This document shows, piece by piece, positions 46,346-53,975 of a stretch of DNA of 53,998 bases. Position 1 is the stretch's first letter; the number at the start of each line of letters is the position of its first letter. The translations under genes and the position numbers were made by a program. A model generated the notes under the pieces. It saw nothing but the letters and a program-made list of their open reading frames with translations. It was not told the DNA's origin and searched no databases. The stretch is from an uncultured Gammaproteobacteria bacterium (GTDB taxonomy: Bacteria; Pseudomonadota; Gammaproteobacteria; DRJJ01). The stretch covers positions 1-53,998 of the forward strand of contig CAMYJU010000020.1 in the NCBI GenBank assembly GCA_947258795.1, given 5' to 3'.

Positions 46346-47308
46346 ATGCTCTATCCATGGACCAAACCGGGCTGGGACCAGCTGATGAACAGGCGGCGTG
46401 CAGGGCGTATGCCCCATGCACTGCTAATTACGGGTCTGCCCGGTGTCGGTAAGCTGGATCTGGCCCGGTCATTGGTAGACGGGCTGTTATGCCAGCAAGC
46501 ACAGCCCGATGGTCAGGCCTGCGGACAATGTAAAACCTGCCAGCTTGGCACCGCGGAGACGCACCCGGATGCGTTTACGGTAACCCTGGCCGTGGATAAA
46601 AAACAGATCGGTATCGACCAGATTCGTGAACTGGGTGCACAACTGGCCTTATCCAGCCAGCTCAGTGGCTATCGAACGGCGATTATATATCCGGCCGCGG
46701 CGATGACCCATGCCGCTGCGAACAGCCTGCTGAAAACCCTGGAGGAACCTGGGCCGGATAGTATCCTGATCCTGGTAACCGCCGAGCCGGCACGTTTGCC
46801 GGCAACGGTGCGTAGTCGCTGCCAGCTCGTTCATATACCGGCACCTGAACCGGGGCTGGCACAGCAGTGGCTGCGTGAGCAGGGTATTGAGCAGCCCGAG
46901 CTGGTGCTGTCTCTGGCACAGGGTGCGCCTATAAAGGCGGTCGAGCTGGCCAGTTCTGACCTGCTGACGACCCGCCAGGGCCTGTTCGAGGAATTTGCCT
47001 TACTCATAAAAGGGAAACTTAGCCCGATCAAGCTCGCGGCAGGCTGGCAGAAGAAGGATGACCGTACCCTGCTGACTCTGCTGGATAGCTGGCTATGCGA
47101 CATGGTTCGTCTCAAGTTTCAGCAAAACCCGCCGAATATCAGTAATATGGATTTTCAGCAGGACTTGCAGAGTCTGTCCGGCTTGATACAATCAAGGACA
47201 TTATTTCAGCATCTGGACCGCGTCCGGCAGGCCTTGAGTTGGCAGGAATTCCCACTCAACCGTGATCTGCTGATAGAGGATGTGCTGATCCCGATGGCAT
47301 CTGCCTGA
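46346..47308 (+). CDS. holB: DNA polymerase III delta-prime subunit
   Basis: Clamp-loader subunit of the replicative polymerase. It has LLITGLPGVGKLDLAR in the P-loop position, a zinc ribbon with cysteines in CGQCKTCQLG, SLLKTLEEPGPDS, and the SRC motif in VRSRCQ. The 320-residue length is typical. It is followed by pilZ after 43 bases and then tatD, restoring the conserved order interrupted after tmk. Confidence 0.92.
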   Translation: MLYPWTKPGWDQLMNRRRAGRMPHALLITGLPGVGKLDLARSLVDGLLCQQAQPDGQACGQCKTCQLGTAETHPDAFTVTLAVDKKQIGIDQIRELGAQLALSSQLSGYRTAIIYPAAAMTHAAANSLLKTLEEPGPDSILILVTAEPARLPATVRSRCQLVHIPAPEPGLAQQWLREQGIEQPELVLSLAQGAPIKAVELASSDLLTTRQGLFEEFALLIKGKLSPIKLAAGWQKKDDRTLLTLLDSWLCDMVRLKFQQNPPNISNMDFQQDLQSLSGLIQSRTLFQHLDRVRQALSWQEFPLNRDLLIEDVLIPMASA

Positions 47309-47351
47309 GCGGGCGTTGAATCCACTGAACTGTTACAGGTAATACAACGAT

Positions 47352-47711
47352 ATGGCAAAAGCACCAGGGCTGGGAGCACGTCAGGGCATATTATCCCTGG
47401 CCATCAAGGATAAAAACGCACTATATGCGGCCTATATGCCGTATATCAAAAACGGTGGGCTGTTTATCCCGACCAACAAGATGTACAAGCTGGGCGATGA
47501 GGTGTTCATGCTGTTAACGTTGATGGACGAGGCCGAAAAACTGCCTGTGGCCGGCAAGATCATCTGGATTACCCCCAAGGGTGCACAGGGCAGCCGTGCA
47601 GCCGGGATCGGTGTCCAGTTCAGTGAACAGGACCAGGGCAAGACACGCAATAAAATCGAAGGATACCTCGGCGGTGCACTGCAATCCGATCGCCCGACGC
47701 ACACCATGTAA
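47352..47711 (+). CDS. pilZ: PilZ-domain protein, type IV pilus-associated
   Basis: A 119-residue single PilZ domain. Proteins at this position (between holB and tatD) are orthologues of Pseudomonas PilZ, needed for type IV pilus assembly; they characteristically lack the RxxxR c-di-GMP binding motif, and none is visible here at the N-terminus. GGLFIPTNKMYKLGDEVF and GIGVQFSEQDQG are family segments. Together with comEC it hints at a pilus-competence route, although the pilus genes are not in the window. Confidence 0.9.
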   Translation: MAKAPGLGARQGILSLAIKDKNALYAAYMPYIKNGGLFIPTNKMYKLGDEVFMLLTLMDEAEKLPVAGKIIWITPKGAQGSRAAGIGVQFSEQDQGKTRNKIEGYLGGALQSDRPTHTM

Positions 47712-47742
47712 CCTCGCCTGAAACGTTCCGGCACACAATTCA

Positions 47743-48558
47743 ATGACTATGACTAACATAACGTTGGTGGATTCACACTGCCACCTGGACCGTCTTGACC
47801 TCAGCCGTGATCAGGGTCAACTGGATGCGGCCATACGGCGCGCCAGCGAGCAGGGTGTGCGCCATATGCTGTGTGTGTCTATCGATCTCGAGGCCTGGCC
47901 GGCGATGGTCAAGGCAGTTGAGCCGTTTGACCAGGTCAGTGTCTCGATTGGTGTGCACCCGAACGAGCAGGAAGGACAGGAGCCGACGGTCGAGTTACTG
48001 TGCGAACATGCAAAGCAACCCAGGGTAGTTGCGATCGGTGAAACCGGCCTGGACTATTTTCGCACCAGTGGCGATCAGGAGTGGCAGCGCGAGCGTTTCC
48101 GTGTGCATATCGATGCGGCCAAACAATCCGGTTTACCGCTGATTATTCATACCCGTGATGCGCGTGAAGACACCATTGCGATAATGCGTGAGGAAGATGC
48201 CGGACTGGCCGGTGGTGTAATGCACTGTTTTGCCGAAGACTGGGATACCGCCAGGCGCGCGATGGACCTGGGTTTCTATATATCTTTTTCCGGGATTGTG
48301 ACCTTCAAAAATGCCGAAACGCTCAAAGAGGTCGCACGCCGCGTGCCATTGGATCGCATGCTGGTCGAGACCGACTCACCCTATCTTGCACCGGTTCCGT
48401 TTCGAGGCAAGCCCAACGAGCCGTCCTATGTCCGGCATGTCGCCGAACATATCGCAGAACTGAGGGGCACGACACTGGAACAGATCGCTTCGGCGACCAC
48501 CGGGAATTTCTACCAGCTGTTTAGCAAGGCTGCCGGTATCACCCAGTCTGATCACTAA
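47743..48558 (+). CDS. TatD-family metal-dependent hydrolase (deoxyribonuclease-like)
   Basis: A 271-residue TIM-barrel hydrolase. The metal ligands are in LVDSHCHLD, AIGETGLDYF, LIIHTRDA and VETDSPYLAP, all present. TatD proteins act as 3' exonucleases or DNA-repair nucleases; the paralogue YcfH type lies next to holB in many genomes, as here. The start is the ATG at 47743, with an alternative two codons later. Its end overlaps the convergent DUF2063 gene by 20 bases. Confidence 0.9.
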   Translation: MTMTNITLVDSHCHLDRLDLSRDQGQLDAAIRRASEQGVRHMLCVSIDLEAWPAMVKAVEPFDQVSVSIGVHPNEQEGQEPTVELLCEHAKQPRVVAIGETGLDYFRTSGDQEWQRERFRVHIDAAKQSGLPLIIHTRDAREDTIAIMREEDAGLAGGVMHCFAEDWDTARRAMDLGFYISFSGIVTFKNAETLKEVARRVPLDRMLVETDSPYLAPVPFRGKPNEPSYVRHVAEHIAELRGTTLEQIASATTGNFYQLFSKAAGITQSDH

Positions 48559-49324
48559 TATCCGCTATCCAGCGATTACCGGCAATTAGCGCAAACAGAT
48601 CGGCAAAGCTGGCCTCTGGAAACCGTTGTTCCAGCTGTTCACAGGCATCTGATAGTGTATGACCGGCCTGTAAGCTGTTTAATATGAACCATAAGTCATC
48701 CGGCAGCACATCCAGGTGCATCGCCTTTTGATCGCGCCATATCAGCAGATATAAACCTTGTTCTGTTAGTTCGATGGTATCGGGTTGGGTATCAGGGTCG
48801 CGATTGGCATGCCAGATCTTGTCTACCGGCCAGCATGATTCCAGCAGTTGCATGTTTTCCTGCAAGAGAATGCCGGCATGGAGTCCCTGTTCCCCGGTCA
48901 GTCCGGCCAGGCGTTGTAAATCAAAATCAACCATGTCCGGACCGCTGAATACCTGGTGCCAGGCACGTTCCAGCCGCACCAGGTCAGGCAGCCAGGGTAA
49001 CTGTGTGGCTAGCGCATGCATGTCCAGAAACTCCGGAAAGGCCAGGCCATAGCGGTTCAGGTCGGGACTGTCAGAGCGATGTTGCTGGATATATTGTTCA
49101 CAGGCATGGGCAAAACAGGTATCCCCGATCAATCGTGCGCAGACCGGGTACTGCTCATGCAGGGCATGGGCGAGTCCCAGGCGGATACTGTCCCGATAGA
49201 TACCAACATGGGAGGTAGCATCCAGCCCATCACTGGCCTGGACCAGGCTACCGGCATTGATCAGTTCAGATTGATCATAAACGGCTGACAGTAGCTGCTG
49301 TTGTATGTCCTGCAGGTGGTTCAT
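48539..49324 (-). CDS. DUF2063 bufferin-system protein BufC/HvfC
   Basis: A 261-residue DUF2063 protein, the usual partner of a DUF692 oxidase in RiPP modification. The N-terminal part (about 5-100, with HVGIYRDSIRLGLAHALHEQYP) is the family's so-called putative DNA-binding domain, now thought to act as a recognition partner for the precursor. The C-terminal half is a winged-helix-like region. I take the ATG at 49324, inside the end of the DUF692 gene (50-base overlap). A longer frame has no support. It is the third gene of the bufferin operon. Confidence 0.85.
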   Translation of the reverse strand: MNHLQDIQQQLLSAVYDQSELINAGSLVQASDGLDATSHVGIYRDSIRLGLAHALHEQYPVCARLIGDTCFAHACEQYIQQHRSDSPDLNRYGLAFPEFLDMHALATQLPWLPDLVRLERAWHQVFSGPDMVDFDLQRLAGLTGEQGLHAGILLQENMQLLESCWPVDKIWHANRDPDTQPDTIELTEQGLYLLIWRDQKAMHLDVLPDDLWFILNSLQAGHTLSDACEQLEQRFPEASFADLFALIAGNRWIADISDQTG

Positions 49325-50183
49325 ATGCCTGGTCCAGAAAAGTGTCATATATATCCTGCGCGCACCTGGCTTCTTGTTCGAGCACATTAAAAGCGGGTAT
49401 ATCCTGGTCCCATTCGATCAAGGTAGGCACCGGGCCGAACTGTGTCAAGGCCTGTTGATACAGTTCCCATACCGGTGCATGGACCGGCCTGCTGTGCGAG
49501 TCGAGCAGATGGGTGCCATGGTCTTCGTAACCGGCCAGGTGCATTTCCCGAACACGTGAAGCCGGGATTGCGTCGAGATAGTCCTTCGCGCAAAAGCGGT
49601 GATTAACGGCACTGACATGAATATTATTGATGTCCAGTAACAGATCACAGTCGGCGTGCTGAATCACTTCGATCAGAAACTCCCATTCAGTGCACGCCGA
49701 GTCCTGGAATTGCATATAGCTGGACACATTCTCAACCAGTATGCGTTGTCCGAGAAAATCTTGTACCTGCTGAATGCGGGTACTGACATGGCGGATTGCC
49801 TCTTCTGTATAGGGGAGAGGTAGTAATTCGTGCAGGTAGGTTTGTCCGGTCGATACCCATGCCAGGTGATCGGATATCTGTACCGGTTCATAGCGCCTGA
49901 TCATGTCTCGCAGGTTTTTCAGGTAGGTCATATTGAGTGGGTCAGTCGAACCCAGTGACATGCCGACGCCATGAAACGTGACCGGATAATTTTCGCGGAT
50001 GCGAGCCAGGTATTGCAGTGCTTCACCACCCGCAACCAGGTAGTTATCGATCAGGACCTCGAACCAGGGTATATCGGGTTGCTGCTGTTCGATATAGTGA
50101 TAGTGGGGGGCACGTAACCCGACTCCGGCGCCGGAGACCGGGTTACTGCACCAGTTGACAGTTGTGGGAGGTATGTGGGTCAT
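49275..50183 (-). CDS. DUF692 multinuclear non-haem iron-dependent oxidase (BufB/HvfB)
   Basis: A 302-residue TIM-barrel MNIO enzyme. The metal-binding and family motifs are present: [57 protein letters not shown] and LIEWDQDIP. Such enzymes, using two or three iron atoms and oxygen, rewrite cysteines of RiPP precursors, for example to thiooxazoles or oxazolone-thioamides. The likely substrate is the DUF2282 peptide encoded directly upstream, with which it shares an ATGA overlap. The length is normal for the family. Confidence 0.92.
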   Translation of the reverse strand: MTHIPPTTVNWCSNPVSGAGVGLRAPHYHYIEQQQPDIPWFEVLIDNYLVAGGEALQYLARIRENYPVTFHGVGMSLGSTDPLNMTYLKNLRDMIRRYEPVQISDHLAWVSTGQTYLHELLPLPYTEEAIRHVSTRIQQVQDFLGQRILVENVSSYMQFQDSACTEWEFLIEVIQHADCDLLLDINNIHVSAVNHRFCAKDYLDAIPASRVREMHLAGYEDHGTHLLDSHSRPVHAPVWELYQQALTQFGPVPTLIEWDQDIPAFNVLEQEARCAQDIYDTFLDQAYEPPAGHTTAATVSRL

Positions 50184-50455
50184 TTCTTCGGAGTATAGAC
50201 TTTCGCGCCGACGATCTTGTCACATGTACCCTTGGGAAGATAGATCCACTCTGTCGGATCGGCATCTTTCTTGGCCATGCCGGCGCAACCGTGGGTAGCG
50301 GTACCACAGCCATTCATCCCAGCTTTTACAATGCCGGCACATTTTTCATAGCCTTCTGACCAGGTTGGTTTTGCTGCCAGTGCCGGGGTGCTGGTAAATC
50401 CCAGGGCCACCGCGGCCAACAGCGCCTGGTTTACTTTGGATGTTGTATTGCTCAT
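50180..50455 (-). CDS. DUF2282 RiPP precursor, BufA1 (bufferin-1) type
   Basis: A 91-residue exported precursor. The ATG at 50455 follows GGAGAG by five bases and gives a clean signal peptide (1-27, ending ALA). The mature part has four cysteines at 39, 50, 57 and 78, in [14 protein letters not shown] and GTCDK, the DUF2282 pattern. In characterised bufferins, cysteines are modified by the MNIO partner and the product binds copper in the periplasm. A longer in-frame extension upstream has no ribosome binding site. It is the first gene of the operon and may have an ECF-type promoter (see site at 50516-50545). Confidence 0.88.
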   Translation of the reverse strand: MSNTTSKVNQALLAAVALGFTSTPALAAKPTWSEGYEKCAGIVKAGMNGCGTATHGCAGMAKKDADPTEWIYLPKGTCDKIVGAKVYTPKK

Positions 50456-50515
50456 GATGTCTCTCCTTGATAAGTCTGTTATATGGACAAGGCAGACAGC
50501 CTCGTTCTCAACTAT

Positions 50516-50545
50516 GAAGACCCGCCATGATCGGTATTTCTTACA
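50516..50545 (-). promoter_or_regulatory. Candidate ECF sigma promoter of the bufferin operon
   Basis: On the minus strand TGTAAGAA (complement of 50538-50545) and GTCTTC (complement of 50516-50521) are separated by 16 bases, the spacing and sequence style of many ECF promoters. The -10 element lies about 60 bases before the precursor ATG. The divergent ECF sigma gene is the natural regulator. No matching site is visible for the ECF gene itself. Confidence 0.45.
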
Positions 50546-50604
50546 TGAAAAAAAATTATTTTTATTGTGCAATAAATCGGCTATGAAAGAGGTCTATTTA
50601 ATGT

Positions 50605-51123
50605 ATGGATAGCAAGCATGCTCAATTTGAGGCGCTGGTCAGGGCGTATTCGTCTGATTTGTACCGCTATGCGTACTGGTTATGTAAACAGTCCAGTTTG
50701 GCCGAGGACCTGGTTCAGGATGCCTGTTTACGCGCCTGGAAGTCCTTGCATACATTGCAGGATTTCTCGTCAGCGCGGGCGTGGTTGATGACCATCGTTC
50801 GTAATGAGTTTTTCAGGCATTGCAAAAGGAACAGTAGCAGGCATCAGCAGTGGGATGAGAAAATCGATACGCAGCTATCCATGATGGCATATGAAAGAGA
50901 TGAAGCAGTAGATATGATGGCACTCAGACAGGCGATAGATACCCTGCCGGACGATTACCGGGAATCACTGGTACTACAGGTGATGGGTGGTTTTTCCGGT
51001 GACGAAATTGCGATCATAACGGGGGATAGCCGCAATACGATTATGACCCGGTTGTTCAGGGCAAGACAAAAGCTACGTTCTCTGTTGCAGGGACAGGATG
51101 AACACAAGGTGAAACAGTCATGA
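50605..51123 (+). CDS. ECF-family RNA polymerase sigma factor
   Basis: A 172-residue ECF sigma factor. Region 2 (about 10-75) has YRYAYWLCKQSSLAEDLVQDACLRAW and AWLMTIVRNEFFRH; region 4 (about 110-160) has TLPDDYRESLVLQVMGGFSGDEIA followed by NTIMTRLFRARQKL. An AAAGAGGT lies upstream of the ATG. It overlaps the anti-sigma gene by four bases and is divergent from the bufferin operon, with a 149-base shared intergenic region, so it is the likely activator of that operon. Confidence 0.92.
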   Translation: MDSKHAQFEALVRAYSSDLYRYAYWLCKQSSLAEDLVQDACLRAWKSLHTLQDFSSARAWLMTIVRNEFFRHCKRNSSRHQQWDEKIDTQLSMMAYERDEAVDMMALRQAIDTLPDDYRESLVLQVMGGFSGDEIAIITGDSRNTIMTRLFRARQKLRSLLQGQDEHKVKQS

Positions 51124-51830
51124 ACTGCCTGGAATATAGAAGACTGGCCTTGCAGGATAGTAATGCCTTGCCTGAGCAGGCAAAAGCGCATCATGATGAA
51201 TGCAGTACATGTCAATCCTTCGCTCGGCAGCTGAACGGGTTTAATGCCACCTTGCAACAGGCCATGAATGTGGATGTGCCTGAGGGTCTGGCTGATCGTA
51301 TCCTGTTCAAACAGTCGTTCGGGCTGGACAGATCAAGACGCAGGCGTACCCGTACGCAATTGATCGTACTGGCTGCCAGTTTTGTATTCGGCCTGATGCT
51401 GTCATTGCGCCTGCTGGTACCAGGGGCGACTGCACTGGAGCACGCGGTACTGGCGCATGTTCATGATGAGCTGGATCACCTGCACGAGAACCACAGTGTT
51501 TCAGTCGAGCGTGTGAACGAGCTGCTGGCCAGTCTCGATACCCGTGCCTCTGGCAAGCTGGATAACATCCGTTATGCCGGTACCTGTGCCATCGGCAAGA
51601 CAGTCGGTGCCCACCTGGTTCTGCAGGGCCGGTCAGGGCCGGTTACGGTGTTATATCTGCCCAGGGAGCAAGTCAGTGAAACACAGCGTATCAATGACAA
51701 AACCTTTCAGGGGCTGCTATCGCCGGGTATGCGGGGTAGTATCGCCGTGATTGGTGATAGCGACACAACACTGGAGGAACTACAGGATATCGAACAGAAA
51801 ATGCAGGAGATATTGCAGCCTGTTGTTTAA
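51120..51830 (+). CDS. DUF3379-type anti-sigma factor with zinc finger and His-rich region
   Basis: A 236-residue membrane anti-sigma factor. The N-terminus has the zinc anti-sigma motif with His24/His25, Cys28 and Cys31 (HHDECSTC). A membrane helix (about 79-99) leads to an exported C-terminal part containing histidines at 108, 113, 115, 120, 122 and 125, an arrangement suited to metal sensing, and a lone cysteine at 156. The ATGA overlap with the sigma gene is standard. It probably releases the sigma factor when it senses metal or oxidative stress; the signal is inferred. Confidence 0.85.
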   Translation: MNCLEYRRLALQDSNALPEQAKAHHDECSTCQSFARQLNGFNATLQQAMNVDVPEGLADRILFKQSFGLDRSRRRRTRTQLIVLAASFVFGLMLSLRLLVPGATALEHAVLAHVHDELDHLHENHSVSVERVNELLASLDTRASGKLDNIRYAGTCAIGKTVGAHLVLQGRSGPVTVLYLPREQVSETQRINDKTFQGLLSPGMRGSIAVIGDSDTTLEELQDIEQKMQEILQPVV

Positions 51831-52012
51831 TGCCGATAGCGAGACCGACAACATCCTGAAGCGGACCTAAATTAATTATTACTCAACTTCCGAGTACGGC
51901 CAATTGCTGACTTTTGGCAATTTCTAATGAACAAATCCTGCCACCCAACAGCAGACGTTCAAATATGTTTAAATCCAGGTAAAAGCAGACTTTCTTGAAC
52001 GTTGCAAATCAC
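51831..52012. other. Junction between chromosomal genes and cassette array
   Basis: About 180 bases, more AT-rich, with no gene. It lies between the anti-sigma gene and the last attC-like site, so it should hold the distal end of the integron array. I see no clear terminator or repeat in it. Confidence 0.35.
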
Positions 52013-52016
52013 CGGC

Positions 52017-52075
52017 AGGCAAAAACGGAGCAAAGCGACACTTTTGACTGTCCGAGTGAATTTGCCTTGTTATAT
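52017..52075 (-). other. attC-like site 1 (distal end of the array)
   Basis: Imperfect palindrome: AGGCAAA at 52017-52023 pairs with TTTGCCT at 52061-52067, and CGGA with TCCG inside. A core-like GTTATAT is at 52069-52075, overlapping the start of the stop codon region of the small antitoxin-like gene. The opposite core is degenerate, so this is the weakest of the four. Confidence 0.55.
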
Positions 52076-52303
52076 TTTTCTTACTATATTTTCATATTTC
52101 ATCATATCAGGGTTCGATTTCTCTAGTTTTTTATACTCATCCTCAAGCCATGCCTGAAAATTTTCTAAACAAAGCAGATGTTCTTCATAATCAGAAACAT
52201 CCTTTATAGTTTCACTGTGAAGAAACCTTTCATTAAACTTTATGGCATCATTTAAAGCAGATACCATTAAAAGTAAATATTGCTCTGATATCTCCAGTTT
52301 CAT
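52070..52303 (-). CDS. Small protein downstream of Tse2-like toxin, candidate antitoxin
   Basis: A 77-residue or shorter acidic protein (237-base frame, ATG at 52303), helical by eye, with no signal peptide or membrane helix. AGGG seven bases upstream of the ATG and an ATGA overlap with the toxin-like gene show that it is translated together with it. I do not recognise its family; small helical partners of this kind are often antitoxins or immunity proteins. It is the last gene of its cassette and is followed by an attC-like site. The antitoxin role is inferred. Confidence 0.6.
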   Translation of the reverse strand: MKLEISEQYLLLMVSALNDAIKFNERFLHSETIKDVSDYEEHLLCLENFQAWLEDEYKKLEKSNPDMMKYENIVRKI

Positions 52304-52758
52304 ATAGCATCCCTCACAACTAGCAAGGCCAACTGATCTAGCAGCTTTTTGAAACTGGTTAACGGCATATCATATGCTGGAGCAATTGTGTAATGTGTAG
52401 CTCCTATACGGTGATTAAATTTATCCTTAACAATCGCAAGCCCTGCGGGTAAGACAGTTCCATGAGGGACTTTATAGTATTCCCATGAGCTTCCTTTAAA
52501 TGTGTTTGGCTGATCAAAAGTACTGATACCTCTTGGTGTAGGCTTGCACGATACCCATTTGATTCCATTTTTAACAACAATCGTGATATCAGCAGGTCGA
52601 ACTTGGCCATTTGATAGTATTTTTTCCTTTTCAACTAACCCAAAAAGCGAACCTGTGTCTCTGATTCTTTTTGCGCGCCATAGGTTTACTGGTGATTCTT
52701 CATAATAACGATCAATTTCTCCTGCAGAAATTAAAATATCCTTTAGTATTTCAGTCAT
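52300..52758 (-). CDS. Tse2-like ADP-ribosyltransferase-fold toxin candidate
   Basis: A 152-residue protein that resembles the Tse2 toxin family: NLWRAKRIRDTGSLFG, RPADITIVV, PRGISTFDQPN, and the C-terminal GATHYTIAPAYDMPLTSFKKLL. Tse2 is a cytoplasmic toxin with an ADP-ribosyltransferase-like fold that is neutralised by Tsi2. Here the gene is in an integron cassette, followed by a small overlapping gene, so a toxin-antitoxin pair is likely. The start is the ATG at 52758, since GGAGGT seven bases before it is a perfect ribosome binding site; an upstream ATG overlaps that site. Family assignment is from recall. Confidence 0.65.
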   Translation of the reverse strand: MTEILKDILISAGEIDRYYEESPVNLWRAKRIRDTGSLFGLVEKEKILSNGQVRPADITIVVKNGIKWVSCKPTPRGISTFDQPNTFKGSSWEYYKVPHGTVLPAGLAIVKDKFNHRIGATHYTIAPAYDMPLTSFKKLLDQLALLVVRDAI

Positions 52759-52784
52759 TTTTAATACCTCCATTAAATAGAAAA

Positions 52785-52856
52785 ATATAACGTTTAAGCT
52801 GTGCGGCGTGAACGAAGCGCAGCCTAGTTTGCGTCCAAGCGAGCGCCTTGTTAGGT
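52785..52856 (-). other. attC site 2
   Basis: Bounded by ATATAAC (52785-52791) and GTTAGGT (52850-52856), matching the RYYYAAC and GTTRRRY cores with one mismatch. The 72-base interior is GC-rich and imperfectly self-complementary. The stop codon of the kinase-like gene (TAA, complement of 52851-52853) lies inside the core, as usual for cassettes. Confidence 0.8.
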
Positions 52857-53387
52857 TTCAGCCAGTTGATCGATAATTTCATGTGCTGTTTCATCTGGGG
52901 TTTTGTTTAGCGTATAAACAGTTTTTTTAGACAACAACTCATTCGTTGGATGCATTATCAGATACGCATTTATAGGGAAATCTTCTTTTAAACCAGGCAA
53001 TGCTTTAATGTTTGTTTCTAGATCACTTGAAGGTAATAAAAGAAAAACATTAGATATTGGCTCAAAAGCTGGCCTTATTCTCTCTACTTGATGTGGCTCA
53101 TCAAATGTCTGTGCACCACCACCAAAATCAATAATATGGTTTGGATGGTCTTCAATAATTAACTTGACTGTTTTTGATTTGAATTCGTTCATATACGAAA
53201 TCATGGCATATTCACCATGTTCTTTTTCTATGGCGTCTACTGTTTCTTTTTTCATTCCTAGTACTTTCCAGTATTTCCCTTTCACTTCGTCATAGCTGCA
53301 CCGGGGCATGTCTAATTTTTCAGACAACAATTTGGCTTGTGTGGACTTTCCAACTCCGATTGGTCCTATCAGTACGATTGTGTCCAT
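52851..53387 (-). CDS. P-loop NTPase, shikimate kinase-like, in an integron cassette
   Basis: A 178-residue cytoplasmic protein with a Walker A motif, IGPIGVGKST at about 7-16, and a nucleotide-kinase-like layout: SYDEVKGKYW after the P-loop, an IIDFGGGAQTF segment resembling the shikimate-binding GGG loop, and a C-terminal HEIIDQL helix. It may phosphorylate a small molecule; the substrate is unknown and the essential aro genes are not nearby. It is the sole gene of its cassette. Low GC content agrees with transfer. Confidence 0.75.
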   Translation of the reverse strand: MDTIVLIGPIGVGKSTQAKLLSEKLDMPRCSYDEVKGKYWKVLGMKKETVDAIEKEHGEYAMISYMNEFKSKTVKLIIEDHPNHIIDFGGGAQTFDEPHQVERIRPAFEPISNVFLLLPSSDLETNIKALPGLKEDFPINAYLIMHPTNELLSKKTVYTLNKTPDETAHEIIDQLAET

Positions 53388-53398
53388 TTGCTATATAA

Positions 53399-53451
53399 GC
53401 CTAACGCTGTGGTAATAGGCAGTCGAAGCGTAGCTGACCACTTTGTTATGT
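53399..53451 (-). other. attC site 3
   Basis: Bounded by GCCTAAC (53399-53405) and GTTATGT (53445-53451). GTGGT at 53409-53413 pairs with ACCAC at 53438-53442, and an inner CAG/CTG pair extends the stem. The stop of the GFA-family gene overlaps the right core. A 53-base site is short but typical for some attC families. Confidence 0.82.
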
Positions 53452-53889
53452 ATTTTCATTTGATGACCATAATTCTATCAGTTCTGATATTTCAGGTTGT
53501 TTTTCATACTGTGGTATGGAGCTATCTAATATTACCCAAGACTGAGCACTGCGGACCCATAAATGTGCCACTGGCTTGAACCATGAAGTATCTTCAAATG
53601 TACCTGGCTTTAAAGCCACTATGCCTGGGTATTCATCAGCTGAAAACCAAAATGGTGTTCCACATTGAGAACAATGATGTTTTTGAACTTTTGTACCATT
53701 GACATCAATAGTATTTGTGGTTACCTCGCCTTTTACGATTTCTATGTCTTTATTATTTACAATCATCGATAAGCCAAACGCAGAACCTGACGATGTTTGG
53801 CAATCGGTACAATGGCAGGCATAGCATGTAAGAGGTTCGCCAGTATATTTATATTGAATGGCTTTGCACTCACAACTACCTAAATGCAT
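53446..53889 (-). CDS. GFA/CENP-V family protein in an integron cassette
   Basis: A 147-residue GFA-domain protein: GSCECKAIQYKY, CYACHCTDCQTSSGSAFG and HHCSQCGTPFWF are the zinc-binding cysteine clusters of the family that includes glutathione-dependent formaldehyde-activating enzyme. Most members have no proven activity with formaldehyde. GFA-type genes are frequent cassette cargo. GGAG lies eight bases upstream of the ATG, and attC sites flank it on both sides. Confidence 0.85.
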   Translation of the reverse strand: MHLGSCECKAIQYKYTGEPLTCYACHCTDCQTSSGSAFGLSMIVNNKDIEIVKGEVTTNTIDVNGTKVQKHHCSQCGTPFWFSADEYPGIVALKPGTFEDTSWFKPVAHLWVRSAQSWVILDSSIPQYEKQPEISELIELWSSNENT

Positions 53890-53912
53890 TTTCTTCTCCT
53901 ATTGTTTCTCAT

Positions 53913-53975
53913 ACATAACGATTTGGGTAAGGCACGCAACGCTTTTTCGCGTCGCGCTTGACCCGTTTGTTAGAT
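53913..53975 (-). other. attC site 4
   Basis: Bounded by ACATAAC (53913-53919) and GTTAGAT (53969-53975). The interior pairs GGGTAAGGCACGC with GCGCTTGACCC around a GC-rich loop, an imperfect stem like other attC sites. It ends the cassette whose gene lies mostly beyond the window. Confidence 0.82.
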
